From the NCBI GenBank assembly GCA_009193035.1, contig SWDT01000073.1, positions 62,001-126,000 of the forward strand: a DNA stretch of 64,000 bases. The letters run 5' to 3'. Under the pieces are notes generated by a model. It was given only the letters and a program-made list of their open reading frames with translations, was not told where the DNA came from and made no database searches. How positions within the stretch are numbered: the first letter of the stretch is position 1; each line of letters opens with the position of its first letter. The translations under genes and the position numbers were made by a program. The DNA comes from Halicephalobus mephisto. Its lineage: Eukaryota; Nematoda; Chromadorea; Rhabditida; Panagrolaimidae. Shown here piece after piece: positions 54,422 through 64,000 of the stretch.

Positions 54422-54997
54422 GTCGACGAACGAGCGCGAGTTGGAAAAAGCCAGTCAAGACAGAAATGATCAAAACATTAATGAGAAAATGAAGTGCGAG
54501 AGAGGAATTGACTGGTAAAATGGGAATGCAGAGGAGTTCTCATGGGAACTATTGAAGTCAGAAAATCGTGTCGAGAGTCAAGCACCAACAAAGCGAACAA
54601 TCATTTTCAGTGAAATCGACGATATGTTAAATTTCCTTTTTTCTTTATTCTTTCAACTAATTTTTATAGAATATGAATTCTAGTCCTAAATATGTTCCTG
54701 ATAAACTAAAATTTTATATGAAATCAATTTTCAGTAATCGTTTTTGAAGTGTTTTGAAATCTGCTTATCGATCTGCTAGGTATCGATGCTTCTCTTGTCG
54801 AAGATCGATCTGTCGAAAAAACTTGTGTAGGACCAAAAAAAGAAAAGCAAACAAGGGTCAAACAGGCACGACCGCGATTGACCCGGCTTCCATGTCCTGT
54901 CCGGTGTCTGTTTGGCCGTGGAGCGAGGTGGGGGAGAGCCGATCGACCGCTTTTCCGGCTGCACCTGGACCTGACTCACTCATTTCTCGTTCCGGAG
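54422..54997. other. divergent region between the POU gene and the gliotactin-like gene
   Basis: This is about 575 bases with no supported gene. The right part (54750-54980) is GC-rich and contains ATCGAT/CGATC repeats; it is likely leader or promoter of the gene at 54998. ORFs over that boundary are shadows. Confidence 0.5.
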
Positions 54998-57369
54998 ATG
55001 CATTCCAGAATTTTATTTTTGTTTATTATATTGCCTTTAATTACTGTGATATGTCAAATAATCGAACCTACGAGAGTTGTGGATTTGTGGAATCCATTTG
55101 GAACGACGACTACACGGATGCCAGGATTGGTGGGTTTTTTGAATTTTGGAGGTAATTTTAGGATTATTTCAGGAAGCCAGGAAAGACGAAATTATAGTCA
55201 GACTCCCGATCGGGGACCTCGTGGGGAAGCAGGTCAACTTGACGGATCTTCCCTGGGACTCCAACCACGACCCGACTGAAGTGACGAATCCGGAATGGGG
55301 AGAGAGGGATCCGAACCCCGTTCCCCCGAAGAACAACGTGACTGTTTTTACTTTTTTGGGAGTGCCTTACGCCATGCCTCCCATTTCTGAGAGGAGATTC
55401 AAGGTTAGTTAGTGTCCGAATTAATATTTACTAAAAACCCGATTTCAGCCCCCTCAGTTGATCACGCAACTCCCAGGAGAACCTCCTTATGTCGCTTTTG
55501 ATTACAAACCTAGTTGTTCTCAAGACGTGGAATCCAGACCCTCGGTTTTCGTCAACAATCCTTACCCTTTCCTCGTGGATGAGGACTGTCTGTACTTGAA
55601 CATCTTCACTCCATCAGCTTCCCGATCGTCTGCTTTATTTTACCCCGTGGTTGTCTTCTTCCACGGAGGCAACTTCCAGACGGGGTCGGGGAACGAGTGG
55701 CCAGGACACGTCCTCGCATCCAGGGGTCTCGTCGTGGTCACCGTCAACTACCGACTGAGTGCCTTTGGATTCATGTCCCTTGGAGACTCCCAGACTGGGA
55801 ACTACGGTATCAAAGACCAAAGACTGGCTCTTCAATGGGTCCAGCAGCATATTTCTGCTTTCGGAGGAGATCCCCAAGCAGTCACTATCATCGGACACGA
55901 CGCTGGAGCCGTCTCTGCCGGTCTGCACATGCTGTCTCCGTTGTCCAAAGGACTCTTCAGAGGTGTGGTTGCCATGTCTGGAGCAGAAGTAAGCTATCAT
56001 TCCACCATCGGAAAACCAGCTCTGGCTTACAACAACACTATAAAATTGGGGAGGTACCTCGGATGCCCTCAGGCAGTGGCTCAAAACGTCTGGGACTGCA
56101 TAATGCAGAGGTCCAGTGAGGACATAGTCTCGGCCCTGTCCCCCACGAAGAACCCGAAGATTCCAATAGAGTACAATAGGTACCTGTTCATGCCCAGCAT
56201 AGGAGGCGAGGAGTTCCCCCGACACCCTCTGGCGGTTCTGAACGATGTGCCCATAGGGAGAGCAGATCTGCCTTCCCCAGTCCCTTACTTGACCGGCTTG
56301 AACAAAGAAGACGGAACAGAAGTCATTCTAGAAGACAGGACTCTCGGGGAATTCACGGATTTCCTCCAAGTGACACATGAGTACCAGAGGTCTTTCGTCA
56401 TCGAATACGCCTTCAGACACAACTACACCATGAACAGAGAAGCCACAGCCGAAGCCATAGACAATTATTACACGTTCTGGCCCGATCCTGCGGATGTTTG
56501 GAACATCAGGGACAAGTTCATTCAAGTGAGTGATCTTTGTTTCGATTCATTTATGGATTTACTTTCAGCTAACGACTGATGCTTATTACACTTCCCCGAT
56601 TTCCTTGTCGGCTCATCTTCATTCATCTACTGGATCTCGGACATTCATGTATGTGAATAACTACAACTTTTCGAAAACTAGGGACAACGCCGTGGACAAG
56701 GAGCGACAGAACTTCCCGGCCTGGATGGGGTCTTGTCACGAGTGCGACCTGTATCTCCTGTTCGGATTCTCCTTCATGCCGAAGGAAATTATTCCTAAAG
56801 ACTTCAAACATGTGGAATGGTATGAAACGGACAGAAATGCCAGTCAACTTTTCGGAGCTTTTATTAGACAATTTGTCAAAAACAGGTAAAAAAATTAAAA
56901 TTAATTTAATTACTGTTTTTTTAGTGATCCGAATTTACCTTTCACGGGTCTGTGGCCTGCCCACCAGCCCCGAGCCCATTGGTACGTCGACTTCAACTAT
57001 ACTTATCAGGATAGCATGTTCGACATCGGAGAAATCAAAAGAGATTACCGTTACGAAGCTGTGGCCTTCTGGAACAACTACATCCCCGCCCTTGTGAATT
57101 ACATGACGACGACGTTTCCTCCCTGGGAAGTCCGCGAAAGGAGAGAAGTCGTCGCTTTCCAGGTGACTACCGGGGTTCTGGCCCTTATTCTGGCCATAGT
57201 TCTCGTTATCGCCATTTTCTTCGGATACAAGTACGCTAACAGAAAAGTAGAATTCGAAGAATCCATGAGTACCAGAGTCGGAAGCAGGGCAGATTCGAGA
57301 AAGCAACTCGTCAGACTCCACGACTACCCTTCTGGTCCCATTCCAGCTCAACACATAAGCAGTCTCTAG
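54998..57369 (+). CDS. glit-1: gliotactin/neuroligin-like cholinesterase-fold adhesion protein
   Basis: Exons 54998-55129, 55173-55403, 55449-56525, 56569-56885 and 56925-57369 give 733 residues. A signal peptide (MHSRILFLFIILPLITVICQ) precedes an alpha/beta-hydrolase ectodomain (residues 45-630) with EDCLYLNIF, VVFFHGGNFQTGSG, NYRLSAFGFM and GNYGIKDQRLALQWV. At the nucleophile elbow the sequence is GHDAGAV instead of GESAG, so the catalytic Ser is replaced by Asp and hydrolysis is not expected. A transmembrane helix (LALILAIVLVIAIFFGY) and a cytoplasmic tail of about 50 residues follow. This layout fits gliotactin (C. elegans GLIT-1) or a neuroligin; I favour GLIT-1. Confidence 0.9.
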
Positions 57370-57988
57370 AAAAACTTAAAAAATCGGGGATTTTCTATAC
57401 TGGTATTTATATTCATTCATGATCAAGTATTGATCTCTAATGAAAACATACAAACTAATTTCACCCAATATACATTGCACATTTTACGTAACTTGTACTT
57501 TTTGGCACAGAAAATTAGTTTTTCTAAAAGTGAACGGAAAGTACCCAGAATGAGGTAGTCGTTGTAAAAACTAGAATTCGGAAAATGAATTTTAACGATC
57601 GTAGAAAACCAAAATTTTCAAACAAGTTGATAAATGACAAAAAGTAAGGAAATACCGTAAATAATGAAGTATACAGACAATAATGAGTAAAGAAAACCTA
57701 TGAGCTTCAAGATTTCCTTAAGACACAACTTCAATATCTAATATCTGAAGAAAAGTCGAAAATTCCGGACAGACATCATTCAAAAGCAACGAAGTCAATT
57801 AATCCCCGTAAATCAAAGCAGTCTAGACTTCAGAATCTAGGAGTTCGAAGGCCAGCCTCCGACTTTGACTTTAAACTGGGAATCCACGAATGATTACCTC
57901 ATTTCAGATACTTTGTGTTCAATTCTAATAGTACTTATTTTTTGGGCCAAGGATCTATATAAAAATACAAAGTTACATAGAATGGTTG
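57370..57988. other. convergent intergenic region after the gliotactin-like gene
   Basis: Positions 57370-57988 separate two converging genes. A let-7-type seed (TGAGGTAG, 57551-57558) and a tRNA-like TTCGAA stretch near 57840 occur but are not supported as RNA genes. No ORF here looks coding. Confidence 0.5.
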
Positions 57989-58462
57989 TTAAGCACACGT
58001 TCCAGAAGAACCCGGATTGTCGTCATTGTGTTGATGTCGTTTTTCTACGTGTCCTCGACAATGACCAGTTTCGCAGTCCTAGAAAAGTCAGTCATATATT
58101 GAATCTATTTGAAATACTTACAGAATCATCCGAATCGGAGTCCTCGTCCCACTTCTTCTTCTTTTTGTAGATACAACAGCATTTGGAGCTTTTTTTGCCC
58201 ATGTTTTCGTTGTCGACAGTGTCTGCAGTCCATTGAACACTGGAATCCCCACCTTTTTGTCGTAATTCATATATGAAAACTTACCGTGGCCGTTCCTGTG
58301 TCCTGTCTCCGAGATGAATAACTTCTTCGGCAGCACTGGGCTACAAAAGTAATTAATTTTACAAGTAAACAAAGAAGAAAACCTTACAGTCGGGACATTT
58401 TCCTCCAGAGTTATCACAGTTGAGCCAGAATCCGGAATGGCTGTTACTTGCCGGTCGTTCAT
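57989..58462 (-). CDS. PPP1R11: PP1 regulatory inhibitor subunit 11 (Inhibitor-3) homolog
   Basis: Inhibitor-3 is a small, mostly unstructured PP1 inhibitor. Exons 58462-58388, 58340-58285, 58239-58122 and 58078-57989 give 112 residues; each is tiny, so no single ORF shows the gene. The PP1-docking RVxW motif is RVQW, created across an intron junction, followed by the family signature TADTVDNENMGKKSSKCCCI. The acidic run WDEDSDSDDS and the Cys/His segment CETGHCRGH complete the second half. Intron 2 (58240-58284) contains the palindrome TTCATATATGAA. The match to the vertebrate core is strong. Confidence 0.93.
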
Positions 58463-58840
58463 GGTTGGAAAGAAAACAGTAGAATCGACAAAATAAGAAA
58501 TTTAACGAAGTAAGACGGAGGAAGCAGCCGCAGTCCTTGGAGAATTTCAACAGAGTCGTTCGCTGGGAAGGCCGGATGTTTGTCCTGACACGAATGTTTT
58601 CTTTCTGTCGGAGTCGACTCTCTCGCCTTTCTTTTTGCATTCGTTGTTTAGGCTGTATATTCTCCTTCATATTCATCGTTTTCTTCCTCCTTTTCCTTCA
58701 TTTTTACTTTCCTCATATCATATCCCATCTAGCAAGTCTCATTATATACAGTTTGAACCGACTTACGTGTCAACTTCCACGAGGTCGTGGTTTTCTTTCC
58801 TACCTTTGTGCTTATATCAATTTTCTGTTGTTTCCAGGTA

Positions 58841-59406
58841 ATGGCTCCCAAAGGCACTGCTGCTAAGAAGCCTGCTGCTACTAAAAAGACCGAGGGTATG
58901 TTTGTGGTGGTTTGTACATTGATATCATGGTGTTTTTCTAGCTGTGGCCAAGGCTGTTGAGACTAAGAAAAATGCGGTGAAGGGACCTCAGCAGAAGAAG
59001 AAGCGTGTTTACACCCGCGTCCAATTCCGTCGCCCAAAAACTCTGAAGCTTTCCCGTGACCCTAAGTTCCCTCGTCGCGCCGTTCCTACTGCCGAGAAGT
59101 TGGATTCTTATGCTATCATCAAGTATCCGTTGACCACTGAATCTGCTATGAAGAAGATTGAAGAAACCAACACACTGGTCTTTATTGTTGATGTGCGTGC
59201 CAACAAACACCAGATCGCTACCGCTGTCAACAAGCTGTACAACATTAGACCGCTCAAGGTTTGTTTTTGGACGTTGGGGTTTGAGTGTAATGTATTGAAT
59301 TTAGGTAAACACCTTGATTACTCCTCTTCATAACAAGAAGGCCTACGTTCGTTTGCCAGCAGACTTCGACGCATTGGACGTTGCCAACAAGATCGGAATC
59401 ATCTAA
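58841..59406 (+). CDS. rpl-25: 60S ribosomal protein L23a / uL23
   Basis: uL23 lines the polypeptide exit of the large subunit. Exons 58841-58895, 58942-59258 and 59305-59406 give 157 residues. The Lys/Ala-rich N-terminus ([18 protein letters not shown]) is followed by the conserved core, including [35 protein letters not shown] and [20 protein letters not shown], and it ends [11 protein letters not shown]. Worms call this gene rpl-25 (rpl-25.1/25.2). It appears to head an operon with GEMIN7-like, METTL25B and a small membrane-targeted protein. Confidence 0.97.
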
Positions 59407-59560
59407 ATCTTGATTGTTGCTCTCGTTCCAGAATTGTTATTGTTCTGAATTCAATAAATGTATTGAAAATATAGATATGGTTTTGTACAGGTCATGAAAG
59501 TGGTTACCTTGAGATAACTAACACTTTCCACTCTATGTTTAGCTTCTTTTTTTGTAGAAC

Positions 59561-59821
59561 ATGACAGAGGAACAGAATGCAAGAGCTGAGTTGAAGGAGC
59601 GGTTCTTTGATTTCTTGGAGACAATGGAAGGAAAAGAAGCCACTCTCCAACTCTACGAGAGAAACACACTATCAGTCAAGTTCTTAGCCATGCAAGCTAA
59701 CGGAAATCACTACATTGTGGAGAATCTGAAGACACCCACAGGAGTTATGGGGCATGCAGTTGTGAGAACAGGAGACACTATGTTCATTTCGATTCCTTTG
59801 GAGAATGAGACACCTGCATAA
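59561..59821 (+). CDS. GEMIN7: Gemin7-like LSm-fold protein
   Basis: Gemin7 pairs with Gemin6 in the SMN complex that loads Sm rings on snRNAs. The gene is a single exon of 86 residues. The sequence LKERFFDFLETMEGKEATLQ aligns with the LRERYL...G..VSF.. start of Gemin7, and NLKTPTGVMGHAVVRTGD with the QLQTPIGVQAEALLRCSD stretch, giving the Sm1/Sm2-like strands without the RNA-binding residues. The long N-terminal tail of vertebrate Gemin7 is missing. It starts three bases after a TTTTTGTAG acceptor. The assignment is by pattern; another LSm-like protein is possible. Confidence 0.78.
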   Translation: MTEEQNARAELKERFFDFLETMEGKEATLQLYERNTLSVKFLAMQANGNHYIVENLKTPTGVMGHAVVRTGDTMFISIPLENETPA

Positions 59822-59956
59822 AATTCGATGAGCCAATTATTTAACTTTTTCACGAGTACTTGTACATAAACTTGAAATTTGAGAAATTAGAGAAAAGTAG
59901 TGGATGAAGTCCATGTTGATGTTTTTTAATTAGTTGGTTTTATTGTAGTTTTTTAG

Positions 59957-61708
59957 ATGGAGACCTACTTTGAACGGGTTCTGGAGGAATGCGGGTACTT
60001 GGCGGACATGTATATGTTGGATTTCTTTGTGGAAAAATCATGGGAAAAACTTCCCAAATCTTGGAGAGTATTTTACGAAGGTCAATTAAAAAAAACCAAG
60101 GACAGGAAAGAAGTAGTAGATCTTGTAAGGTGGATTCTCAGAAGACCTGATGAAAGAAATAACGATGAAGTGAAGTTTCTTCCAAGCGAACCGGAACCGT
60201 TATCGATGATTTCGCTCAGGAATGTGGTCCATAATGTATGTTTGAAGCAGTGGGAACCTATTCGGAAGCCTTCAGATGTATTTTCGTTGATTCGATTGAA
60301 AAAAGATGATTCGAAATTGGATTCGGATGGTTCTTTCACAAATTTGAAAACACTTCTACCTCCGTCATTGAGACTGAAGATTAAAAATAAAAAAGAACAC
60401 GAAATAACTAGGATTGCCGACGTTGTGAAGATATTACTGGAGAATGTCCATTTCGAAATAGACGAAATTGTGGACATTGGAGCAGGAATAGGCCATCTTT
60501 CGAGAATTCTCTCGTTATTGCTGCCAAATAAACCAGTTTCGACGATTGAAGGCGATGCAAATTTGGTAGACAAAGCTTCCAGGATAGACGACAAAATTAG
60601 CAAAAGTAAAAAATACCTGAATAAAAAAGACGAAAATAAACAAGAATTTATGCCTCTTGAACGAAAAGTTTTGTTCATCAGTAACGAATGCGAAATAGGG
60701 TGTTCTGAAGGCAAGAATCTATTCCTGACTGGACTCCATACTTGTGGTGATTTTGCTGCGACGATTGTGAGGCATTTCGCGTCGAATCCAGATGCAAAAA
60801 TTCTTTTACATTTTGGTTGTTGTTACCATAAGTTGAATGGAGGAAAGGATAAGATTTACAAGGACATCTATGAAGATTCAAACAAGTATCAAGAAATTTC
60901 ACAAGGATTTCCGATGAGTAAATTATTCAAAAATTTAAAATTATCCTATGCAGCGAGGGAAATTGCCTGTTTTGGACATGAGCAATTTATTCAAAAATTG
61001 TCAGAAAGTATGGTGAGTAATTTTTGATATAAAATTTCAAATTTATTCTGGAAATTCTCGTCAAGACAGGAAGTTGCTTCTCAATTTGTATAATATACCG
61101 GAAATTCCATGAATGAAGCGACAAATCTGGCTAATTGGTGGATTTTCGTTGACAAACATCAAGCGATCTTAGCACATTCAAAATCACATACAGTGATGAT
61201 TAAAGTATATTTTTAGGACAAAAAAGTCATGTTTGTGAATTCCTACAGAGCTGTATTTGAGTGGATTATTCTGGATTGTCCAGAATCCCCAGATGCAGTG
61301 ACAGAAGTGTCGTACAGACACAGGGGATTGAGAGGATTCAGAGGGGCAGAATCCATGGATTTCTGGAAATATGCAAATGAAGCAGTAAGGGATCAGCCGG
61401 ACATGAAAAAAAGGTTTGAAAAAATTGTAAGTCTTTTATTTTTTGAATTTTATAGAAAGTAAGAATTTCAGCTTGAGGAACGTCCGTATTTGAAAGAAAA
61501 AGTAAAGCATATAATTGAAACAGAATCGTTCAAAGTGCTTATCCTGTATACTTTCCGTCTACTAGTAGCCCCGGTTATCGAAGCCCTGATCCTGCGGGAT
61601 AGACAGCAATTTCTGAAGGAACAAGGAATCACAAAAGTTTTCCTTTTCCCGCTGTTTGATCCTATGCTTTCACCTCGAAATGTGGCTTTAATTGCCTGGA
61701 GGACATGA
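59957..61708 (+). CDS. METTL25B: METTL25B (RRNAD1) methyltransferase-like protein
   Basis: Exons 59957-61012, 61217-61426 and 61472-61708 give 500 residues. The N-terminus (LPKSWRVFYEG, PLSMISLRNVV) is family-typical. The SAM-binding motif I is IVDIGAGIGHLSRILSLLL (residues about 170-190), with an acidic residue after motif II (VSTIEGDANLVDKA). The TGLHTCGDFAATIVRHF and LLHFGCCYHKL segments are hallmark blocks of the METTL25/RRNAD1 family. The C-terminal part (ESFKVLILYTFRLLVAPVIE, FDPMLSPRNVALIAWRT) is also conserved. Substrate unknown. Confidence 0.93.
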
Positions 61709-61826
61709 GCAGACCAGATTTATCTTTTTTAAAAACAATGGACTGAGCGAGTACTGTCATCGACTCTCGGTAATAATGATGATGAAAATGGATGAGATTT
61801 TTTGAGTTTTTGTTGTTTTCTCTAAG

Positions 61827-62185
61827 ATGGGACAGATTTTTTCTTTTTTATTGAGCTACATTTATGGAAAACAGAAATCGTTGATGAATCCAAAAGACAA
61901 ACTTTTGCATGATGTGTATTTGCTGATGTCTGGAACAGGATCGAGATTTCATGATGATCGGAACTCCAATATGAAGACGAAACTAGGCAAAGTTGATGAA
62001 ATTCACTTTAATAATTTGGTCGATGTTTATAGAAATATACACGATACCGACGATTTTTTTGAGGTATGTTTTATGTTGAGTATTTTTTTATTTTGTGTTT
62101 TTAGAATGATGATTTTGAAGATTTTACAAGTGACTTTTTGGCTCGAGTGGAGGAACGCAGAAACGCTATTTGCTTTTTTGATTGA
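61827..62185 (+). CDS. small unknown protein with N-myristoylation-type N-terminus
   Basis: Two exons, 61827-62063 and 62105-62185, join in phase 0 to 105 residues. The start is MGQIFSFLLSYIYGKQKS, with Gly at 2 and Ser at 6, a good N-myristoylation context, then hydrophobic residues and a basic patch. The rest is hydrophilic (LLHDVYLLMSGTGSRFHDD, DDFEDFTSDFLARVEERRN) and ends CFFD. The ATG directly follows an acceptor-like CTCTAAG, 118 bases after METTL25B. I do not recognise the family. Codon use, a proper intron and operon position argue that it is a real gene. Confidence 0.75.
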
Positions 62186-62907
62186 ATCGATTCCATGAAA
62201 GCTTTGTAAATTTTGTAATTAGACATTTTGGTTCGGAGTTTTTGAGTCTGGTGATAAGCGGGTTTTATAAAGCAAGAATAATTACGAGTTGAAGGATATC
62301 AACATTTGGATTTTTTGTTTCTATTTTGGGAGTTTTCTGAATAGAGTTGTTCGGATAATTTGCAGTTAATAGTGATGGTGGTATGTAAATCTGTAGAAAA
62401 AATAATGCAGTATATTAAATGTTTTTTATGGAGGATAAAGGGAGGTTTATAGAAGTAGAAGAGATATAAGACATTTTAAAGTGTTCAGTTTTTTACTTTT
62501 TGGAGACTTCTAAAGTTGACATAATTACAGTAGTTTTTATTAAGAATAGAATTCAATGTCGGTAATTAAATCCTCATTTTTTTCATTAATATATTAAAAA
62601 CCAATGATTGAGGTTTTTCCGACCAGTTTTGTTTTTTTCATCGTGATTAAATCCTCGACTTCGATCTTGAAGCCAGACAATTGTCTCCTTAATGATAAAC
62701 AATATAAATTTACCCAATTTTTAGAAATAATATATAAATTATTCAAATAAATTAAATATTTTTGAATATTTTTAATCTAGATAAAAACCCATGTTAACTG
62801 AGCGGGAGGCAGCTGGTTCTTCTGTCGGACGCATGCTGCTGAAGTTTCTGTTGGATTGACGTTGTTTTATTTTTCTAGATTTTATTTTTTCAGTGTTGAA
62901 ATCCAAA
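62186..62907. other. intergenic region between the small gene and SYS1
   Basis: About 720 AT-rich bases with no ORF of coding character. The segment 62790-62900, GC-richer and ending in TTTTTTCAG ahead of the SYS1 ATG, is probably the SYS1 promoter and leader. Confidence 0.5.
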
Positions 62908-63455
62908 ATGCCGGCTTTCCGGACGACAGTTTGGGATCCTAGTTTGATAATCGGACAAATTTTTGCTCTCCAAAGTATTTTCTATCTTTCTGAATCCGTA
63001 TTGATGATTATTTGCAGTCTGTTTTCCAACTACAAACCTCTAGTTGATCACGTATTTGCTTTGCAGGTAATTTTTCATATATGAAATATCATCAAAACCC
63101 AAATTTCAGACAATAAGACCAATGTCGATAATCCAGTTAATTTCCGCTGCTGTTGTTGCTTTTGCATTGTCTCACGTTGTCCAGAGAGCGAAGCAATGTT
63201 TGGATTTTTCTACTACTCTCCATATTATCCATGTAGTTATTGTTACACTCTATAACTCACAATTCCCAACTAGTTTTACTTGGTGGATACTCCAAGTCGT
63301 GAGTTGCGCAATTTGCAGGTTTGTTCATCAACTATTTCCATCCAATAGTGACATATTTCAGCGTTCTTGGGGAATATCTATGCATGCAGAAGGAAAGTTT
63401 GGAAATCCCTCTAAGTACAGCTCCAGTACAAAGAACAGAATCTTCAGAAGCCTGA
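62908..63455 (+). CDS. SYS1: SYS1 Golgi integral membrane protein
   Basis: SYS1 recruits the ARL-family GTPase ARFRP1 to the trans-Golgi. Exons 62908-63066, 63110-63318 and 63362-63455 give 153 residues. The conserved start is FRTTVWDPSLIIGQIFALQS. Four membrane segments follow. The block RAKQCLDFSTTLHIIHVVIV with SFTWWILQVVSCAI and the tail VLGEYLCMQKESLEIPLSTA match the family's C-terminal half closely. Intron 1 (43 nt) carries the TTCATATATGAA palindrome. Confidence 0.94.
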
Positions 63456-63735
63456 AATCGATCTAGTGCCATTGTCTACCGGGTATGTCCAGAGTTTCGT
63501 TTTTGCATAATCCACTCTATCCACCGCGGAAGAGTTGAAAATTCCAAATAATTTATTATCTTCCATTAACATTGAAGGTAATTCCTTCGATAAAATACTC
63601 TCAATTATGAATCATTGATAATTATAATCTCACACCAGCCCGAGTTGGATTAGATTGGAACTTGAAAAAGCAAGCACGAATTAGGAACACATTCCTTCAG
63701 ATATGTGTCGTCTACAAATCAGGATTCAGGGGTAT

Positions 63736-64000
63736 TCACAGCCCTTTCAGTTGTGCCATCAAATTGGACAAATCTGCGGCCGTCGCTTTTGGGACTTCTG
63801 TCTGTTCTCCGTTTGAAGTTTCGGAAGTTTCGTAGGCGAATTTCAATCCCGATCCGGGTTGGAATCCATTTTTACTAGTCTCGACTACTTCATCATCTCC
63901 AGAAACTAGTTCGATTCCCCATTCGTTGTCTTCATGAACAACGGCTGCTTCTGGTTCCTCTTTGACTTCTTCTTGTGGTTGGTTCTTCACCTTCTCCCTG
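63736..64000 (-). CDS. 3' end of an unidentified gene (partial)
   Basis: A minus-strand frame is open from the window edge to a TGA at 63736-63738, giving the last 87 or so residues. The visible part is acidic and Glu/Val/Ser-rich (EEVKEEPEAAVVHEDNEWGI) and ends ATAADLSNLMAQLKGL, which reads like a conserved C-terminal motif. A CAG at the very edge (minus strand) may be the acceptor of this last exon. I cannot name the family. Confidence 0.6.
   Translation of the reverse strand, partial: REKVKNQPQEEVKEEPEAAVVHEDNEWGIELVSGDDEVVETSKNGFQPGSGLKFAYETSETSNGEQTEVPKATAADLSNLMAQLKGL

Larger units (their letters stand above)
58841..62185 (+). other. probable operon headed by rpl-23a/rpl-25
   Basis: Four + strand genes are separated by 154, 135 and 118 bases, the classic nematode operon spacing. 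Acceptors lie just before each downstream ATG (TTTTTGTAG|AACATG for the GEMIN7-like gene, TTTTTTAG|ATG for METTL25B, TCTCTAAG|ATG for the small gene). The interpretation is inference from spacing. Confidence 0.65.

Noticed and set aside
57551..57620. let-7-type seed TGAGGTAG that might mark a microRNA
   Set aside because: The 22-mer beyond the seed does not match known family members and the flanks form only a weak ~10-bp stem, not a pre-miRNA hairpin.
57815..57870. tRNA-like arm (CTAGA...TCTAG followed by GTTCGAAGG)
   Set aside because: No A box, no acceptor-stem pairing and no full cloverleaf.

Overview
The window is nuclear DNA from a nematode, most likely a free-living or rhabditid-type species. 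It holds two copies of the SL1 spliced-leader RNA gene. It also carries nematode or ecdysozoan hallmark genes: lin-28, a cuticle collagen, a NOAH-1 type PAN/ZP cuticle protein, an innexin, a MOLO-1-like TPM-domain protein and a CEH-18-like POU factor. Introns are short (about 42-170 nt, a few over 1 kb) with GTAAGT-like donors and TTTCAG-like acceptors. Many start codons sit directly behind a trans-splice-like acceptor. I cannot name the species.

Layout. Positions 1-9100 hold the end of an unknown gene (+), rpl-43 (-), a Scratch/Snail zinc-finger gene (+), a MAGE/NSE3 gene (-), lin-28 (-) and an innexin (+). Positions 9190-13900 hold two tandem tartrate-resistant acid phosphatase genes (-). 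Between them lies a 1.8-kb foldback block: two outward-facing SL1 RNA genes around a SINE-like insertion and an unknown ORF. Positions 14100-19620 hold a kringle membrane protein, FAM76, rpl-22 (-) and IFT70/dyf-1 with an X-box. Positions 19950-26970 hold rpt-5 and then a same-strand run of five mitochondrial genes (two SLC25A44-like carriers, mrpl-13, frataxin, rad-8/RTN4IP1), probably an operon. Positions 27100-38050 hold a MOLO-1-like gene (-), SDF2 (-), eIF3h (+), a divergent PP1-type phosphatase (-) and a cuticle collagen (+). Positions 38300-47300 hold a foldback repeat and the large noah-1 gene (-), with a U6 snRNA gene and a 28-bp minisatellite in its introns. Positions 47300-54450 (-) hold BOP1, pbs-7, DUS1L and a ceh-18-like POU gene; the first three look like an operon. 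Positions 55000-64000 hold a gliotactin/neuroligin-like gene (+), PPP1R11 (-), a second likely operon (rpl-23a, GEMIN7-like, METTL25B, a small N-myristoylation-type protein), SYS1 (+) and the 3' end of an unknown gene (-).

Most genes are housekeeping or developmental, and their exon phases join cleanly. The observations most worth a second look are the inverted SL1 pair, the two lin-4/miR-125 seed matches in the lin-28 3' UTR, a 12-bp palindrome (TTCATATATGAA) confined to introns of at least five genes, the U6 gene inside noah-1, and the mitochondrial gene cluster. All homology calls come from reading the sequence; no database search was run.
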